Positions 16,849-25,781 of a stretch of DNA of 64,000 bases are shown here, in pieces. This stretch comes from Streptomyces sp. F63 (GTDB taxonomy: Bacteria > Actinomycetota > Actinomycetes > Streptomycetales > Streptomycetaceae), in NCBI RefSeq assembly GCF_018070345.1, contig NZ_JAGPXX010000033.1:1-64000 (forward strand), written 5' to 3'. Position numbers and translations under genes: made by a program. The notes beneath the pieces were generated by a model that worked only from the letters and a program-made list of their open reading frames with translations, was not told where the DNA came from and made no database searches. Every line of letters begins with the position of its first letter. The first letter of the stretch is position 1.

Positions 16849-18504
16849 ATGACCACCAGAATCCTCCCCGCCGCCGGCGACCCGGACGCCGCCCGGTCCC
16901 TCACCACCCTGCTCAGCCAGCTCCCCGACGCCGAGCCGGCGCCGCCCGTGCCCGATTCCACCGCCCTCCTCGACACTCTGGCACGGCTCGCCGGGGAATC
17001 GGTCGCGGACCTCCCCGAGGTCGTCGTCGTCCACGAGCGGATCGGGCCCGTGCCCGCCCTGGACCTCATCCGGGAGACAGTGCTCCGCTTCCCCGCGGTG
17101 GGGGTGGTGCTCGTCTCGGCCGACGCCGGGCCGCAGCTCTTCCAGGCGGCCATGGACGCGGGCGCCCGCGGGCTCGCCGCGCTGCCGCTCCACTACGAGG
17201 AGCTGTCCGCCCGGGTGCAGGGTGCCGCCCAGTGGGCCGCCGGGGTCCGGCGCCATCTCGGGGCGGGCCCCGAGGCCCCCGGCGGGCCCGGTGGCACCGT
17301 CGTCAGCGTCACCGGCGCCAAGGGCGGCGTGGGCACGACCGTGACCGCCGTGCAGCTGGCGCTGGCGGCGCACGCCTCCGGCCGCTCCACCGCGCTCGTC
17401 GACATGGATCTCCAGTCGGGCGACATCGCCTCCTATCTCGATGTGCAGTTCCGCCGCTCGGTGGTGGACCTGGCGCAGATCAGCGACATCTCGCCGCGCG
17501 TCCTCCAGGACGCCGTCTGCGACCACGCGACCGGCCTGGGACTGCTGCTCGCCCCGGCGGACGGCGAGCGCGGCGAGGAGGTCACCGACCGGGCGGCCCG
17601 GCAGATCGTCAGCTCGCTGCGGACCCGCTACGAGGTCGTCGTGATCGACTGCGGCACCCAGATGAACGGGGCCAACGCGGCGGCCGTCGAGATGTCCGAC
17701 ACGGCGCTGATGGTGACCACCCCGGACGTCGTCGCCGTCCGGGCCGCGAAGCGCCTGGTGCGGCTCTGGGACCGGCTGCAGATCCGCAAGGCCGAGGAGA
17801 CCCTGACGCTCGTCAACCGGCACACGCGCGCCACCGAGATCCAGCCGCCGCTGGTCGAGAGGATCACCGGCACACGGGTCGCGCGGACCGCCGTGCCGGC
17901 CGGCTTCAAGGAACTCCAGCCCTCCGTGGACGCCGGGCGCCTCCAGGACCTGGACGACCGCTCCTCCGTCAAGCAGGCGCTGTGGGCCCTCGCCGCCGAG
18001 CTCGGGCTGACGGGCGATGCCGCGGGCACCGGCGGACGCTCCGGCCGGGGCGCGGCACGGGGGCGGGCGCTGGAGAAGTACGGCGACCGGGGCGCGCTGA
18101 GCCTGCGGCGGCGCCGCGGCCTGCCGGGCGGCGGCCGGGGCCGGGGCGGCGACAGCGGTCAGGTGGCGGTGGAGTTCCTGGGCCTGGTGCCGCTGCTGGC
18201 CGTGGTGCTGATCCTGTGCTGGCAGTGCGCGCTGCTCGGCTACACGTACTCGCTCGCCGGCCACGCGGCCGACCAGGGCGCGCGCACCGCCACCGCCGCC
18301 CGGAGCGCGGGGGCGTGCGAGACGGCCGCGGTGGAGGACCTGCCGGGGGCGTGGCGGAGCGGCGCCTCCGTGAACTGCGTGCGCGAGGACGGGCTGTGGA
18401 AGGCCCATGTCGGGCTGAGGGTGCCGGTGCTCTTCCCCGGCGCGGTGGACTTCCCGGTCACCGTGAACGGCGGGGCGGGCGCGGCGGAGGAGGGCAGGCC
18501 ATGA
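16849..18504 (+). CDS. TadZ/CpaE ATPase fused to a TadE-like segment
   Basis: A 551-residue two-part protein. Residues 1-140 resemble a degenerate receiver domain. Residues 150-400 are a ParA/MinD-type ATPase with P-loop GAKGGVGTT near 155 and ALVDMDLQSGD and VVVIDCGTQ downstream. After a Gly/Arg-rich linker, residues from about 437 read GQVAVEFLGLVPLLAVV, a TadE-type N-terminal pseudopilin helix, followed by a short domain with two Cys. TadZ normally localises the Tad machine at the inner membrane face, whereas TadE is an exported minor pilin, so the fusion is topologically unusual. Its stop overlaps the next start (ATGA). The genomic frame is continuous. Confidence 0.85.
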   Translation: MTTRILPAAGDPDAARSLTTLLSQLPDAEPAPPVPDSTALLDTLARLAGESVADLPEVVVVHERIGPVPALDLIRETVLRFPAVGVVLVSADAGPQLFQAAMDAGARGLAALPLHYEELSARVQGAAQWAAGVRRHLGAGPEAPGGPGGTVVSVTGAKGGVGTTVTAVQLALAAHASGRSTALVDMDLQSGDIASYLDVQFRRSVVDLAQISDISPRVLQDAVCDHATGLGLLLAPADGERGEEVTDRAARQIVSSLRTRYEVVVIDCGTQMNGANAAAVEMSDTALMVTTPDVVAVRAAKRLVRLWDRLQIRKAEETLTLVNRHTRATEIQPPLVERITGTRVARTAVPAGFKELQPSVDAGRLQDLDDRSSVKQALWALAAELGLTGDAAGTGGRSGRGAARGRALEKYGDRGALSLRRRRGLPGGGRGRGGDSGQVAVEFLGLVPLLAVVLILCWQCALLGYTYSLAGHAADQGARTATAARSAGACETAAVEDLPGAWRSGASVNCVREDGLWKAHVGLRVPVLFPGAVDFPVTVNGGAGAAEEGRP

Positions 18505-19013
18505 CGGCGGTGAGCGACGGGCCGGTGGCGGCCGCGGACCGTGCGGCGGCGGGCAGTGCGGCCACAGGCAGTGCGGCGGCGGGCAGTGCGGCGGCGGGCA
18601 GTGCGGCCACGGGCCGCGCCGGGGCGGGCGCCGGGCGGTTCCGGGGGGCGGCCGTCCGCGGTGCCGCGCGCGAACGCGGCCAGGTGGCCGTGGAGTTCAT
18701 CGGCTTCGTCCCGGTCCTGCTGCTGGTGGCGTTCGCCACGATCCAGCTCGGCGTGGTCGCCCACACGGTCTCCCAGGCCGGTACGGCCGCCCGGGCCGCC
18801 GCCCGCACCGCCTCCTACGAGGAGGCCGACGCCGATCCGGCGGCGGCCGGGCGGGCCGCGGTCAGCGGCTGGCTCACCGACGGCACCCGCATCGGCATCG
18901 GCGGCGACGGGGAGGAGGCCGTCGCGACCGCCACCGTCACCATCCCCTCCCTGATCCCCGGGGTCGGCGACTTCGGCACCGTCACGAAGCGGGCCACCAT
19001 GCCCCGCGACTGA
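18501..19013 (+). CDS. tadE: TadE-like minor pilin
   Basis: A 170-residue protein. After a repeat-rich, Ala/Gly/Ser N-terminal tail of about 55 residues comes the TadE signature RGQVAVEFIGFVPVLLLVAFATIQ, with the glutamate five residues after the expected prepilin peptidase site. An extracytoplasmic domain follows. TadE and TadF are pseudopilins processed by the same peptidase as Flp. The ATG overlaps the TGA of the preceding gene. The tail is encoded by a 15-bp repeat, and in frame starts could exist closer to the signature, so the exact start is uncertain. Confidence 0.8.
   Translation: MTAVSDGPVAAADRAAAGSAATGSAAAGSAAAGSAATGRAGAGAGRFRGAAVRGAARERGQVAVEFIGFVPVLLLVAFATIQLGVVAHTVSQAGTAARAAARTASYEEADADPAAAGRAAVSGWLTDGTRIGIGGDGEEAVATATVTIPSLIPGVGDFGTVTKRATMPRD
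18541..18615 (+). repeat. 15-bp coding tandem repeat in tadE
   Basis: Five head-to-tail units of the type GTGCGGCGGCGGGCA start at 18541, with variants GTGCGGCCACAGGCA. They encode the AAGSA-like N-terminal tail of the TadE protein. The unit keeps frame, so copy number can vary without breaking the gene. Confidence 0.85.
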
Positions 19014-19057
19014 ACCACCCGCCCGGCGCCACGGGAACGCCGCACGGGCGGACCGCA

Positions 19058-19153
19058 GCACCGCAACGGACCGGCACCGCAACGGACCGGCACCGCAACG
19101 GACCGGCACCGCAACGGACCGGCACCGCAACGGACCGGCACCGCAACGGATCG
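19058..19153. repeat. 16-bp tandem repeat between tadE and tadA
   Basis: Six contiguous copies of GCACCGCAACGGACCG begin at 19058. The first five are identical and the sixth has one change. A degraded unit and a GGCAC microsatellite follow to about 19192. The unit is not a multiple of three and no gene spans it, so it is a non-coding minisatellite in the leader of tadA. There are no spacers, so it is not a CRISPR array. Confidence 0.9.
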
Positions 19154-19210
19154 ACATCGCACAGACCGACCGGCACGGCACGGCACGGCACGGACGACGA
19201 GGAGCACACC

Positions 19211-20548
19211 ATGAGCCTGAGGGCGCGCGTCACCTCACCCGAGGACAACGGCGCCACCCGCGAGGACGGGCACCTCGTCGCCGTCTACCGGGCCAAGCTG
19301 CTGGAGGAGATCGACCTCGCCGAGATGTCCGCGCTGGCCGCCGCCGAGCGGCGGGCCCGCCTCGAACGCGTCCTCGGGCACATCATCAGCCGCGAGGGCC
19401 CCGTCCTCTCCACCTCCGAACGCGCCCAGCTGATCCGGCGCGTGGTGGACGAGGCCCTCGGCCTCGGCGTGCTCGAACCCCTGCTCGAAGATCCGTCCAT
19501 CACCGAGATCATGGTCAACGGCCCGGACCACGTCTACGTCGAACGCGCCGGCCGCGTCGAACAGGTACCCGTGCGCTTCGCCTCGCACGAACAGCTGATG
19601 CAGACCATCGAACGCATCGTCTCCACCGTCAACCGCCGCGTGGACGAGGCCAATCCGATGGTCGACGCCCGCCTCCCCTCCGGGGAGCGCGTCAACGTCA
19701 TCATCCCGCCGCTCTCCCTCAGTGGCGCCACCCTCACCATCCGCCGCTTCCCGCGCGCCTACCGGCTCCAGGAGCTGATCGGCCTCGGCACCCTCGACGA
19801 CCGGATGGTGATGCTGCTCTCCGGCCTGGTCCGGGCCAAGTTCAACGTGATCGTCTCCGGTGCCACCGGCTCCGGGAAGACCACCCTCCTCAACGCCCTC
19901 TCCGGCCTCGTACCGGAGGGCGAACGGATCATCACCGTCGAGGACGCGGCCGAACTCCAGCTCCAGCAGCCCCATGTCATCCGGCTGGAGACCCGCCCGC
20001 CCAACGTCGAGGGCAAGGGCCGGATCACCATCCGCGACCTGGTCCGCAACTCCCTCCGCATGCGCCCGGACCGGATCATCGTCGGCGAGGTCCGCGGCGG
20101 CGAGACCCTCGACATGCTCCAGGCCATGTCCACCGGTCACGACGGTTCCCTGGCCACCGTGCACGCCAACAGCGCCGAGGACGCCCTGATGCGGCTGCAG
20201 ACCCTGGCCTCCATGTCCGAGGTGAAGATCCCCTACGAGGCGCTCCGGGACCAGATCAACAGCGCGGTCGACTGCATCGTCCAGCTCTCCCGGCACGCCG
20301 ACGGCAGCCGCAAGGTCAGCGAGATCGCCCTGCTCTCCTCGCACGGCCGGGAGACGTACCGGATCGCCACCGTGGCGCGCTTCGAACCGCGGCCCGTCGG
20401 CGCCGACCGGGTGGTGCGCGGCGCCTTCGGGTACTTCCCGCTGCCCCGCCGCGTCGCCGACCGGCTCCACCTGGCGGGCGAGCCGGTGCCGTCCGGCTAC
20501 GGGATCGCCGCGTCGGAGGAACAGCTCACGATCCGGGAGGCGAGCTGA
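19211..20548 (+). CDS. tadA: Tad pilus secretion ATPase TadA/CpaF
   Basis: A 445-residue cytoplasmic hexameric ATPase that powers Flp pilus extension and retraction. Clear PilT/VirB11-type motifs are present: EIMVNGPDHVYVERAGR, Walker A VSGATGSGKTTLLNAL near residue 217, the Asp box IITVEDAAELQL, Walker B RPDRIIVGEVRGGET, and the His box STGHDGSLATVHANS. The GAGGAG site seven bases or so before the ATG supports the start. It follows the 16-bp repeat tract, and tadB starts five bases after its stop. Confidence 0.95.
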   Translation: MSLRARVTSPEDNGATREDGHLVAVYRAKLLEEIDLAEMSALAAAERRARLERVLGHIISREGPVLSTSERAQLIRRVVDEALGLGVLEPLLEDPSITEIMVNGPDHVYVERAGRVEQVPVRFASHEQLMQTIERIVSTVNRRVDEANPMVDARLPSGERVNVIIPPLSLSGATLTIRRFPRAYRLQELIGLGTLDDRMVMLLSGLVRAKFNVIVSGATGSGKTTLLNALSGLVPEGERIITVEDAAELQLQQPHVIRLETRPPNVEGKGRITIRDLVRNSLRMRPDRIIVGEVRGGETLDMLQAMSTGHDGSLATVHANSAEDALMRLQTLASMSEVKIPYEALRDQINSAVDCIVQLSRHADGSRKVSEIALLSSHGRETYRIATVARFEPRPVGADRVVRGAFGYFPLPRRVADRLHLAGEPVPSGYGIAASEEQLTIREAS

Positions 20549-20553
20549 CCGCC

Positions 20554-21504
20554 ATGGACCCGCAGGCGAATCTCCCGCTGCTGACGCTCGGCGCCGCCCT
20601 GCTGTGCTGCGTCCTGGGCGTCGCCGGCGTGCACGCGTACGCGGCCGGCCGGGCGCAGCGCCGGGACCTCATCGAGCGGCTCAGCGCGCCCGGCCGGCTC
20701 CCCGCGGCCGGCGGCCGGGAGCGCCGCTTCCGCACCGTCGACCGCAGGCTGCGCCGGACCCGTCTCGGCAACCGGCTGGAACGGCGGCTGGCGGCCACCG
20801 GACTGGACGTCACCCCCGGCGAGTTCTCCGTCTACGTGGCCGCCGGGATCGCCGCTCTCTGGCTGATCGCGGCCTCCCTGCTCGCCGCCTTCTTCGGGCC
20901 CGTGGCGGGCCTCATCGGCCTCTGGGCCGCCCACGCCTTCCTCGGCTGGCAGAGCGCCCGGCGGAACGAGAAGTTCATCAACCAGCTGCCGGAACTCGCC
21001 CGGGTCCTGGCCAACGCCACCCAGGCCGGGCTGGCCCTCCGCACCGCCCTCGCCCTGGCCGCCGAGGAACTGGACGCACCGGCCGGGGAGGAACTCGCGC
21101 GCGTCGCCGACAAGCTGGGCGTCGGGCACTCGATCGACGACGCCCTCGGCGAACTGGCCGGACGGCTGCCCTCCCGGGAGCTCTCCGTCCTCGTCACCAC
21201 CCTGATCCTGTCCAACCGGGCCGGCGGCACGGTGGTCGGCTCGCTGCGCAACCTGACCAGGACCCTGGAGGAACGGAAGGAGACCCGGCGCGAGGTCCGC
21301 ACCCAGCTCTCCCAGATCACCGTCACCGCCTACGCCGTCCCCGCCTTCGGCCTCGGCGCGCTGCTGCTGATGGACCGGGTGATGCCGGGGGCGCTGGAAC
21401 GGATGACCGGCTCCTTCTACGGACAGGCCGCCGTGATCGTCAGCCTGGGCCTGTACGCCCTGGGGTTCGTGCTCATCCGCCGCATGTCCAGGATCGACGT
21501 CTGA
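20554..21504 (+). CDS. tadB: Tad pilus inner-membrane protein TadB (T2SSF domain)
   Basis: A 316-residue membrane protein with an N-terminal anchor, a cytoplasmic stretch, a hydrophobic pair near residues 90-130, the type II secretion F domain (LPELARVLANATQAGLALRTAL and following helices), and two C-terminal membrane segments. TadB and TadC together form the platform on which the TadA motor works. GGGAGG lies within the 3' end of tadA upstream of the ATG, and the five-base spacing shows operon organisation. Confidence 0.9.
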   Translation: MDPQANLPLLTLGAALLCCVLGVAGVHAYAAGRAQRRDLIERLSAPGRLPAAGGRERRFRTVDRRLRRTRLGNRLERRLAATGLDVTPGEFSVYVAAGIAALWLIAASLLAAFFGPVAGLIGLWAAHAFLGWQSARRNEKFINQLPELARVLANATQAGLALRTALALAAEELDAPAGEELARVADKLGVGHSIDDALGELAGRLPSRELSVLVTTLILSNRAGGTVVGSLRNLTRTLEERKETRREVRTQLSQITVTAYAVPAFGLGALLLMDRVMPGALERMTGSFYGQAAVIVSLGLYALGFVLIRRMSRIDV

Positions 21505-21514
21505 GGCCGGGGAC

Positions 21515-21646
21515 ATGACGGTGACCCAAGGAACACCCCCGGCCCCGGGCGGGACGCGGACCGCAGAAGCGGCCCGGCCCGGCACGCGCGCTCCGGCCCG
21601 CCGGTTCCGGACCCGGGGCACCCGAGAGGAGGACGACCGCCGATGA
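21515..21646 (+). CDS. Possible 43-residue ORF coupled to tadC
   Basis: An ATG eleven bases after the tadB stop opens a frame of 43 codons (MTVTQGTPPAPGGTRTAEAA and on). Its TGA overlaps the tadC ATG as ATGA. The product is Arg/Thr/Pro-rich and unlikely to fold. If translated, it could deliver ribosomes to tadC, but tadC has its own GAGAGGAGG site. Confidence 0.3.
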   Translation: MTVTQGTPPAPGGTRTAEAARPGTRAPARRFRTRGTREEDDRR

Positions 21647-22530
21647 CCGCTCTGCTGCTCGCCTTCCTGGCCGCCCTGAGCGCCGCCGGTATCGGCTACG
21701 GCATCGCGCTCTACCGCCGCGAGGCCGAGCTGCCCAGTGACCTCAAGGTGGCCCTGGAAGTGGGCGCCACCCGCACCACCGCCGTCGGCTCCGCCGTAGA
21801 CCGCCTCGGCATGCGCCACGCGCCCCTGGTGCTGCGCCTGATGGGCCCCCGGCGGGCCGACAGGGTGCGCCGCCGGATCGACCGGGCGGGCAATCCCGGC
21901 GGTCTCACCCTCGACCGTTACGCCGCCCGCCGCGCGGTCTACGGTTTCCTCGGCTTCGCCGGGGCGCTCGCGACGCTCCTGCGCGGCCAGTTCGTCATCG
22001 CCGCCCTGCTCGTCCTCTTCGGCCTCTTCTGGGTCGAGGCCGGCATCTGGGCCGCGATCCAGCAGCGCAAGGCCGACATCGAGCGGACCCTCCCCGACTT
22101 CCTCGACGTCCTCGCCGTCGTCGTCAGCGCCGGACTCGGCTTCCGGCAGGCGCTCGACCGGGTCTCCGAGAAGTACCGGGGCCCGTGGTCGGACGAACTG
22201 CGCATCACACTGCGCCGGATGGACATGGGCGTCAGCCGGCGGGAGGCCTTCGACGAACTGCGCCGCCGCAATGACAGCGAACAGGTCGCCATGTTCGTCA
22301 CCGCGCTGCAGCAGGGGGAGGAACTGGGCGCGCCCATCGTCGACACCCTCATCCAGATCGCCGACGACATGCGCCGCACCGATGCCCAGAACGCCCGCCG
22401 CCGCGCCGCCCGGGCCGTCCCCAAGGCGACGCTCGCCGTCACCACCTTCATGCTCCCGGGGACGCTCATCCTGCTGGTCGCGGGCTTCGTCTTCGGCTCG
22501 GGAGTCGACTTCGGCGCCATCACGGGCTGA
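21643..22530 (+). CDS. tadC: Tad pilus inner-membrane protein TadC (T2SSF domain)
   Basis: A 295-residue membrane protein paralogous to TadB: an N-terminal hydrophobic helix, a basic cytoplasmic region, a hydrophobic pair around residues 90-130 (FLGFAGALATLLRGQFVIAA), the T2SSF motif LPDFLDVLAVVVSAGLGFRQAL, and a final membrane segment. The GAGAGGAGG site sits well before ATG 21643. Twenty-six bases separate its stop from the histidine kinase gene. Confidence 0.9.
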   Translation: MTALLLAFLAALSAAGIGYGIALYRREAELPSDLKVALEVGATRTTAVGSAVDRLGMRHAPLVLRLMGPRRADRVRRRIDRAGNPGGLTLDRYAARRAVYGFLGFAGALATLLRGQFVIAALLVLFGLFWVEAGIWAAIQQRKADIERTLPDFLDVLAVVVSAGLGFRQALDRVSEKYRGPWSDELRITLRRMDMGVSRREAFDELRRRNDSEQVAMFVTALQQGEELGAPIVDTLIQIADDMRRTDAQNARRRAARAVPKATLAVTTFMLPGTLILLVAGFVFGSGVDFGAITG

Positions 22531-22556
22531 CCGGCGGGGGAGAGAAGGAGAAGGAG

Positions 22557-24311
22557 GTGACAGCGGTGGGACGGGAACGGACCGTGACGGGGGCGGGCAC
22601 GGCGGGTCGCATGCCCGCACACGGCGCGGACGGCACGGAGGACGCGGACGGCGCGAACGGTACGCCGCCCGCGGCGGCCGGTACGGCGGCGACGTCCGGC
22701 ACGGTCCGGGGCGCGGAGGAGGCCGCGGGGCCGCTGGGCCCCGCGGGAGGCGGCGCGACGACGGCGCACGTCCCCGTGGCCGGCGACGAGCAGGGCCTGC
22801 GTCTCCAGCTCAACGCCCTTCAGGCACTGGCCCGTCATGTGTTCGCCTTCCGCCTCGCCATGATCGCCCTCGGCACCCCCTTCGCCCTCCACCGCACCGC
22901 ACCGGGCCCCGCCACCTGGCTCATCGGCTCGGCGGTCGTGTGCACCTTCATGGGCTCCTACGTCCTCTTCCGCGACTGGGAGCGCTTCGGTCCGCTGCTC
23001 CTCCGGCACCCCGCACTGCTGGGGATCGACCTGCTGTTCGGCGCGCTGCTGCTCCTGACCGCGACCCCCGAGTCCACCCTCGGCTATGTCACCGTCTGCA
23101 CCCCGCTGCTGGCCGGGCTCTGCTACGGCTGGCGCGGGGCGGGGGTCTTCGCCGGACTCCAGATCCTCGTCCTCGCGGCCGCGTACGGTGCCAACCCCTC
23201 CCTGAGCGGCGGCCTGGCCGCGCGCCTGGTTCTCCCCGGTTTCTGCGTCATCGCCGGTGCCGCCGGAGTGGTTCTGCGGAATCTGCTGCTCCGCTTCGGT
23301 GCGGCCGGCCGCGCCCTCGCCGAGACCCGCGCCCGGCTCGCCGCCACGGAAGCCGTCTGCGCTGAACGCGCCCGCCTGGCACGGGAGATGCACGACTCGG
23401 TGGCCAAGACCCTGCACGGTCTGGCCCTGGCCGCGGAGAGCCTGGCCGCCTCGGTGGACCGTACGGACCCGGACACCGTGCGGCAGCGCGCGGACCTGGT
23501 GGCCCGGGCCGCCCGGCGCGCCGCGGCCGAGTCCCGCGAGCTCCTGTCCGACCTGCGCCGCACTCCCGGCGGGCCGCGCCCGGACCGGGCCCCCGGGGAG
23601 CCCGCGCGCACCGACATCGGCCGGGAACTGGCCGCCCGTGCGGCCGACTGGTCCCACCGCACCGGCATCCCGGTCGACGTCCGCGTGCCGCCCGGGGCCC
23701 CGCTGCCGCCCGTACCGCCCGCCGTGGCACGGCAGTTGCTGACCATCGCCGCCGAGGCCCTGGAGAACGCGGCCCGCCACGCCCGGGCGAACCGGGTCAC
23801 GGTGGAAGCGGGCGTCACGGAGAGCCCCGCGCCGGAGGGCACGAGCCCCGGGGGGCCCGCGCCGGAGGGCACCGGAACCGCCGGCGGGCCGGCCGTCCGC
23901 ACCCTCCACCTCCGCGTGACCGACGACGGCCGGGGCCTGCGACCCGGCACCGACCTCGAAACCCTCCGCCGGAACGGCCACTTCGGGCTGCTGGGCATGG
24001 CCGAGCGGGCGGCCGGCATCGGCGCGCGGCTCCGGATCGGCAGCGGGCCACCGGGAACCGGTACGGAAGTCCGGCTGGAACTCCCGCTGGAACTCCCGCT
24101 GGAACCGACGCCGGTGCGGGGGCCGGTGCCGCCCGTCCCCTCCCTCCACCCCGCCGGACAGCGCACCTCCGCGTCTCCGCCTCCTCCGTGCCCCCTGCTG
24201 GACGGCATCCCCGACCAGCCCCCGGGCCGGAGCAGCCCCGCACCCCCGACAACCGAGAGGAGGCCCGGCCATGCCGGAGGAACACCCGGCCGCGAACTCG
24301 CCGGTCCCTGA
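22557..24311 (+). CDS. Membrane histidine kinase (NarL/DesK type) in the Tad locus
   Basis: A kinase of up to 584 residues. About 80 low-complexity residues precede a membrane domain of five or six hydrophobic segments (residues about 95-245). A HisKA_3 domain follows, with the phospho-acceptor in AREMHDSVAKTLHGLA (His near 279), and then an HATPase domain with ENAARHA, VTDDGRGL and GHFGLLGMAERA. The start is uncertain: GTG at 22557 and GTG at 22566 both follow the AAGGAG tract. The ligand is not predictable. Its end overlaps the response regulator start by 41 bases, so the two form a pair. Confidence 0.88.
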   Translation: MTAVGRERTVTGAGTAGRMPAHGADGTEDADGANGTPPAAAGTAATSGTVRGAEEAAGPLGPAGGGATTAHVPVAGDEQGLRLQLNALQALARHVFAFRLAMIALGTPFALHRTAPGPATWLIGSAVVCTFMGSYVLFRDWERFGPLLLRHPALLGIDLLFGALLLLTATPESTLGYVTVCTPLLAGLCYGWRGAGVFAGLQILVLAAAYGANPSLSGGLAARLVLPGFCVIAGAAGVVLRNLLLRFGAAGRALAETRARLAATEAVCAERARLAREMHDSVAKTLHGLALAAESLAASVDRTDPDTVRQRADLVARAARRAAAESRELLSDLRRTPGGPRPDRAPGEPARTDIGRELAARAADWSHRTGIPVDVRVPPGAPLPPVPPAVARQLLTIAAEALENAARHARANRVTVEAGVTESPAPEGTSPGGPAPEGTGTAGGPAVRTLHLRVTDDGRGLRPGTDLETLRRNGHFGLLGMAERAAGIGARLRIGSGPPGTGTEVRLELPLELPLEPTPVRGPVPPVPSLHPAGQRTSASPPPPCPLLDGIPDQPPGRSSPAPPTTERRPGHAGGTPGRELAGP

Positions 24312-25314
24312 CCGCCCCGCCAGGCTCCTGAGAGTCGTCATCGCCGACGACAACCCCGTGGTACGGGCCGGGCTGGCCGCCCTGCTCGACGGCCGGGACG
24401 ACATCCGGGTCGTCGCGGAGGCGGCGGACGGCGACGAGGCCCTGCGCGCCGCCCGCGCACACCGGCCGGACGTGGTGCTGCTGGACGTACGGATGCCGGG
24501 GGCCGACGGCATCGACGCGCTGCCGCATCTCGTACCGGTCGCGCCGGTGCTGATGCTCACCTACAGCCGGGAGGGCGAAACCGTCCGGACGTGCCTGCGA
24601 CTGGGCGCGCGGGGCTACCTGGTGCACGGCGAGTTCACCGCCGACGCGCTGGTGGCGGCCGTACGGGACATCCGCGCCGGCCACGCCCCGATGACCACGA
24701 CCGCGGTGAACGCCCTGGTGGCACATCTGCGCCGGGAATCCGGCACCGTCCCGGACGCGGCCCCCGCCCCCGCCCCGGGCCCGGGCCCGGAACGCGGGAC
24801 GGCCTGGACCCGGCGCGGCCTGCGGAGCCGGCGCGCGGCGACCGGGCGTCTCCGCACACCGGACCGGACTCCGGCACCCGCGGCCCGTCACCACGCGGAC
24901 CCCGCCACCGGCAAACACAAAACCGATGCTTTTGCACACATGAATGCGCCACTGCCTCGCCCGTACTCCCTGCTGGGCGGAAGTGATGCCCGGCCGGAAC
25001 CGGCCGAACGTCAGCAATCCACTTCGCAAGCGCAACGATTTATGGGACAGTCGTTGGTCGAGCGGCCCCAACACCGGGGAGCGCGGGACGAGTTCGGACT
25101 GAGTCACCGGGAGGCGGAAGTGATGGACCTGATCGCCTCGGGCCTCAGCAACCGGGACATCGCGGCGGCCTGTTTCATCAGCGAGAAGACCGTCAAGAAC
25201 CACATCAACCGGATCTTCGCGAAACTCTCCTCCACCAGCCGCTCCGAAGCCATACTGACCTGGCTCGGCAGAGGACAGTGGCAACGGGGACCGGCGGGAG
25301 GCGGCCATGGCTGA
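24271..25314 (+). CDS. LuxR-type response regulator partner of the Tad-locus kinase
   Basis: A 347-residue regulator. The receiver domain (about 20-140) has the DD pair in VVIADDNPVV, the phosphorylated Asp near residue 72 in VVLLDVRMPGADG, and the late motif ARGYLVHGEF. A linker of about 120 residues follows, far longer than the 20-40 usual in NarL-type proteins. Its second half has unusually AT-rich codons near 24910-24950. The C-terminal LuxR helix-turn-helix reads LSHREAEVMDLIASGLSNRD and EKTVKNHINRIF. Position between tadC and flp suggests control of pilin expression. Confidence 0.88.
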   Translation: MPEEHPAANSPVPDRPARLLRVVIADDNPVVRAGLAALLDGRDDIRVVAEAADGDEALRAARAHRPDVVLLDVRMPGADGIDALPHLVPVAPVLMLTYSREGETVRTCLRLGARGYLVHGEFTADALVAAVRDIRAGHAPMTTTAVNALVAHLRRESGTVPDAAPAPAPGPGPERGTAWTRRGLRSRRAATGRLRTPDRTPAPAARHHADPATGKHKTDAFAHMNAPLPRPYSLLGGSDARPEPAERQQSTSQAQRFMGQSLVERPQHRGARDEFGLSHREAEVMDLIASGLSNRDIAAACFISEKTVKNHINRIFAKLSSTSRSEAILTWLGRGQWQRGPAGGGHG

Positions 25315-25526
25315 ACGGGGGACACGGACGATGCCCACTTCGCACCGGGACCGCCGGCACCCGCACACCCGGTTACGGCCCCTCCCCGCCGCCGGCTCGA
25401 ACCCCGGCCTCTGGGCCCGCATTTGGGCCCACGGGCCCTCGCCCCACCCGGGCGCGGCACCGTACGGTCCGGCGGAGACCTATGCGTCGGTCGAGGTGCG
25501 ACCGGCCAGCACGGGAGGACAGTCCC

Positions 25527-25781
25527 ATGGCGAACAAGACCTTGGCGAAGGCCGCGGCCGACACCAGGATCCGCGTGCACGGCTGGCGGAACACCGCGAT
25601 CGAATCCCTCGCCGCCCGGGCGGCGAGGACGGGGAGTGCGGACCGGGGTCAGACGGCACTCGAATACCTGGGCATCATCCTGGTTGTCGTACTGATCATC
25701 GGAGCCATCGCGGGCTCGGGGATCGGCAGCGCGATCCTCGCCCGGATCATGGAAGCCATTTCAAGCATCAACTCCGGTTGA
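25527..25781 (+). CDS. flp: Flp-type pilin, major Tad pilus subunit
   Basis: An 84-residue prepilin. A basic leader of about 43 residues ends at the processing site before GQTALEYLGIILVVVLIIGA. The glutamate at +5 and the hydrophobic helix are the Flp hallmarks, and the mature pilin would be about 40 residues. A24 peptidase cleavage after the leader's glycine and assembly into the pilus by TadA/B/C are inferred from the family. GGAGG lies nine bases before ATG 25527. A gap of about 210 bases separates it from the response regulator, so it could have its own promoter. Confidence 0.85.
   Translation: MANKTLAKAAADTRIRVHGWRNTAIESLAARAARTGSADRGQTALEYLGIILVVVLIIGAIAGSGIGSAILARIMEAISSINSG

Noticed and set aside
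19058..19192. CRISPR array
   Set aside because: Repeats of 16 bp are contiguous with no spacers, and no cas genes are present.
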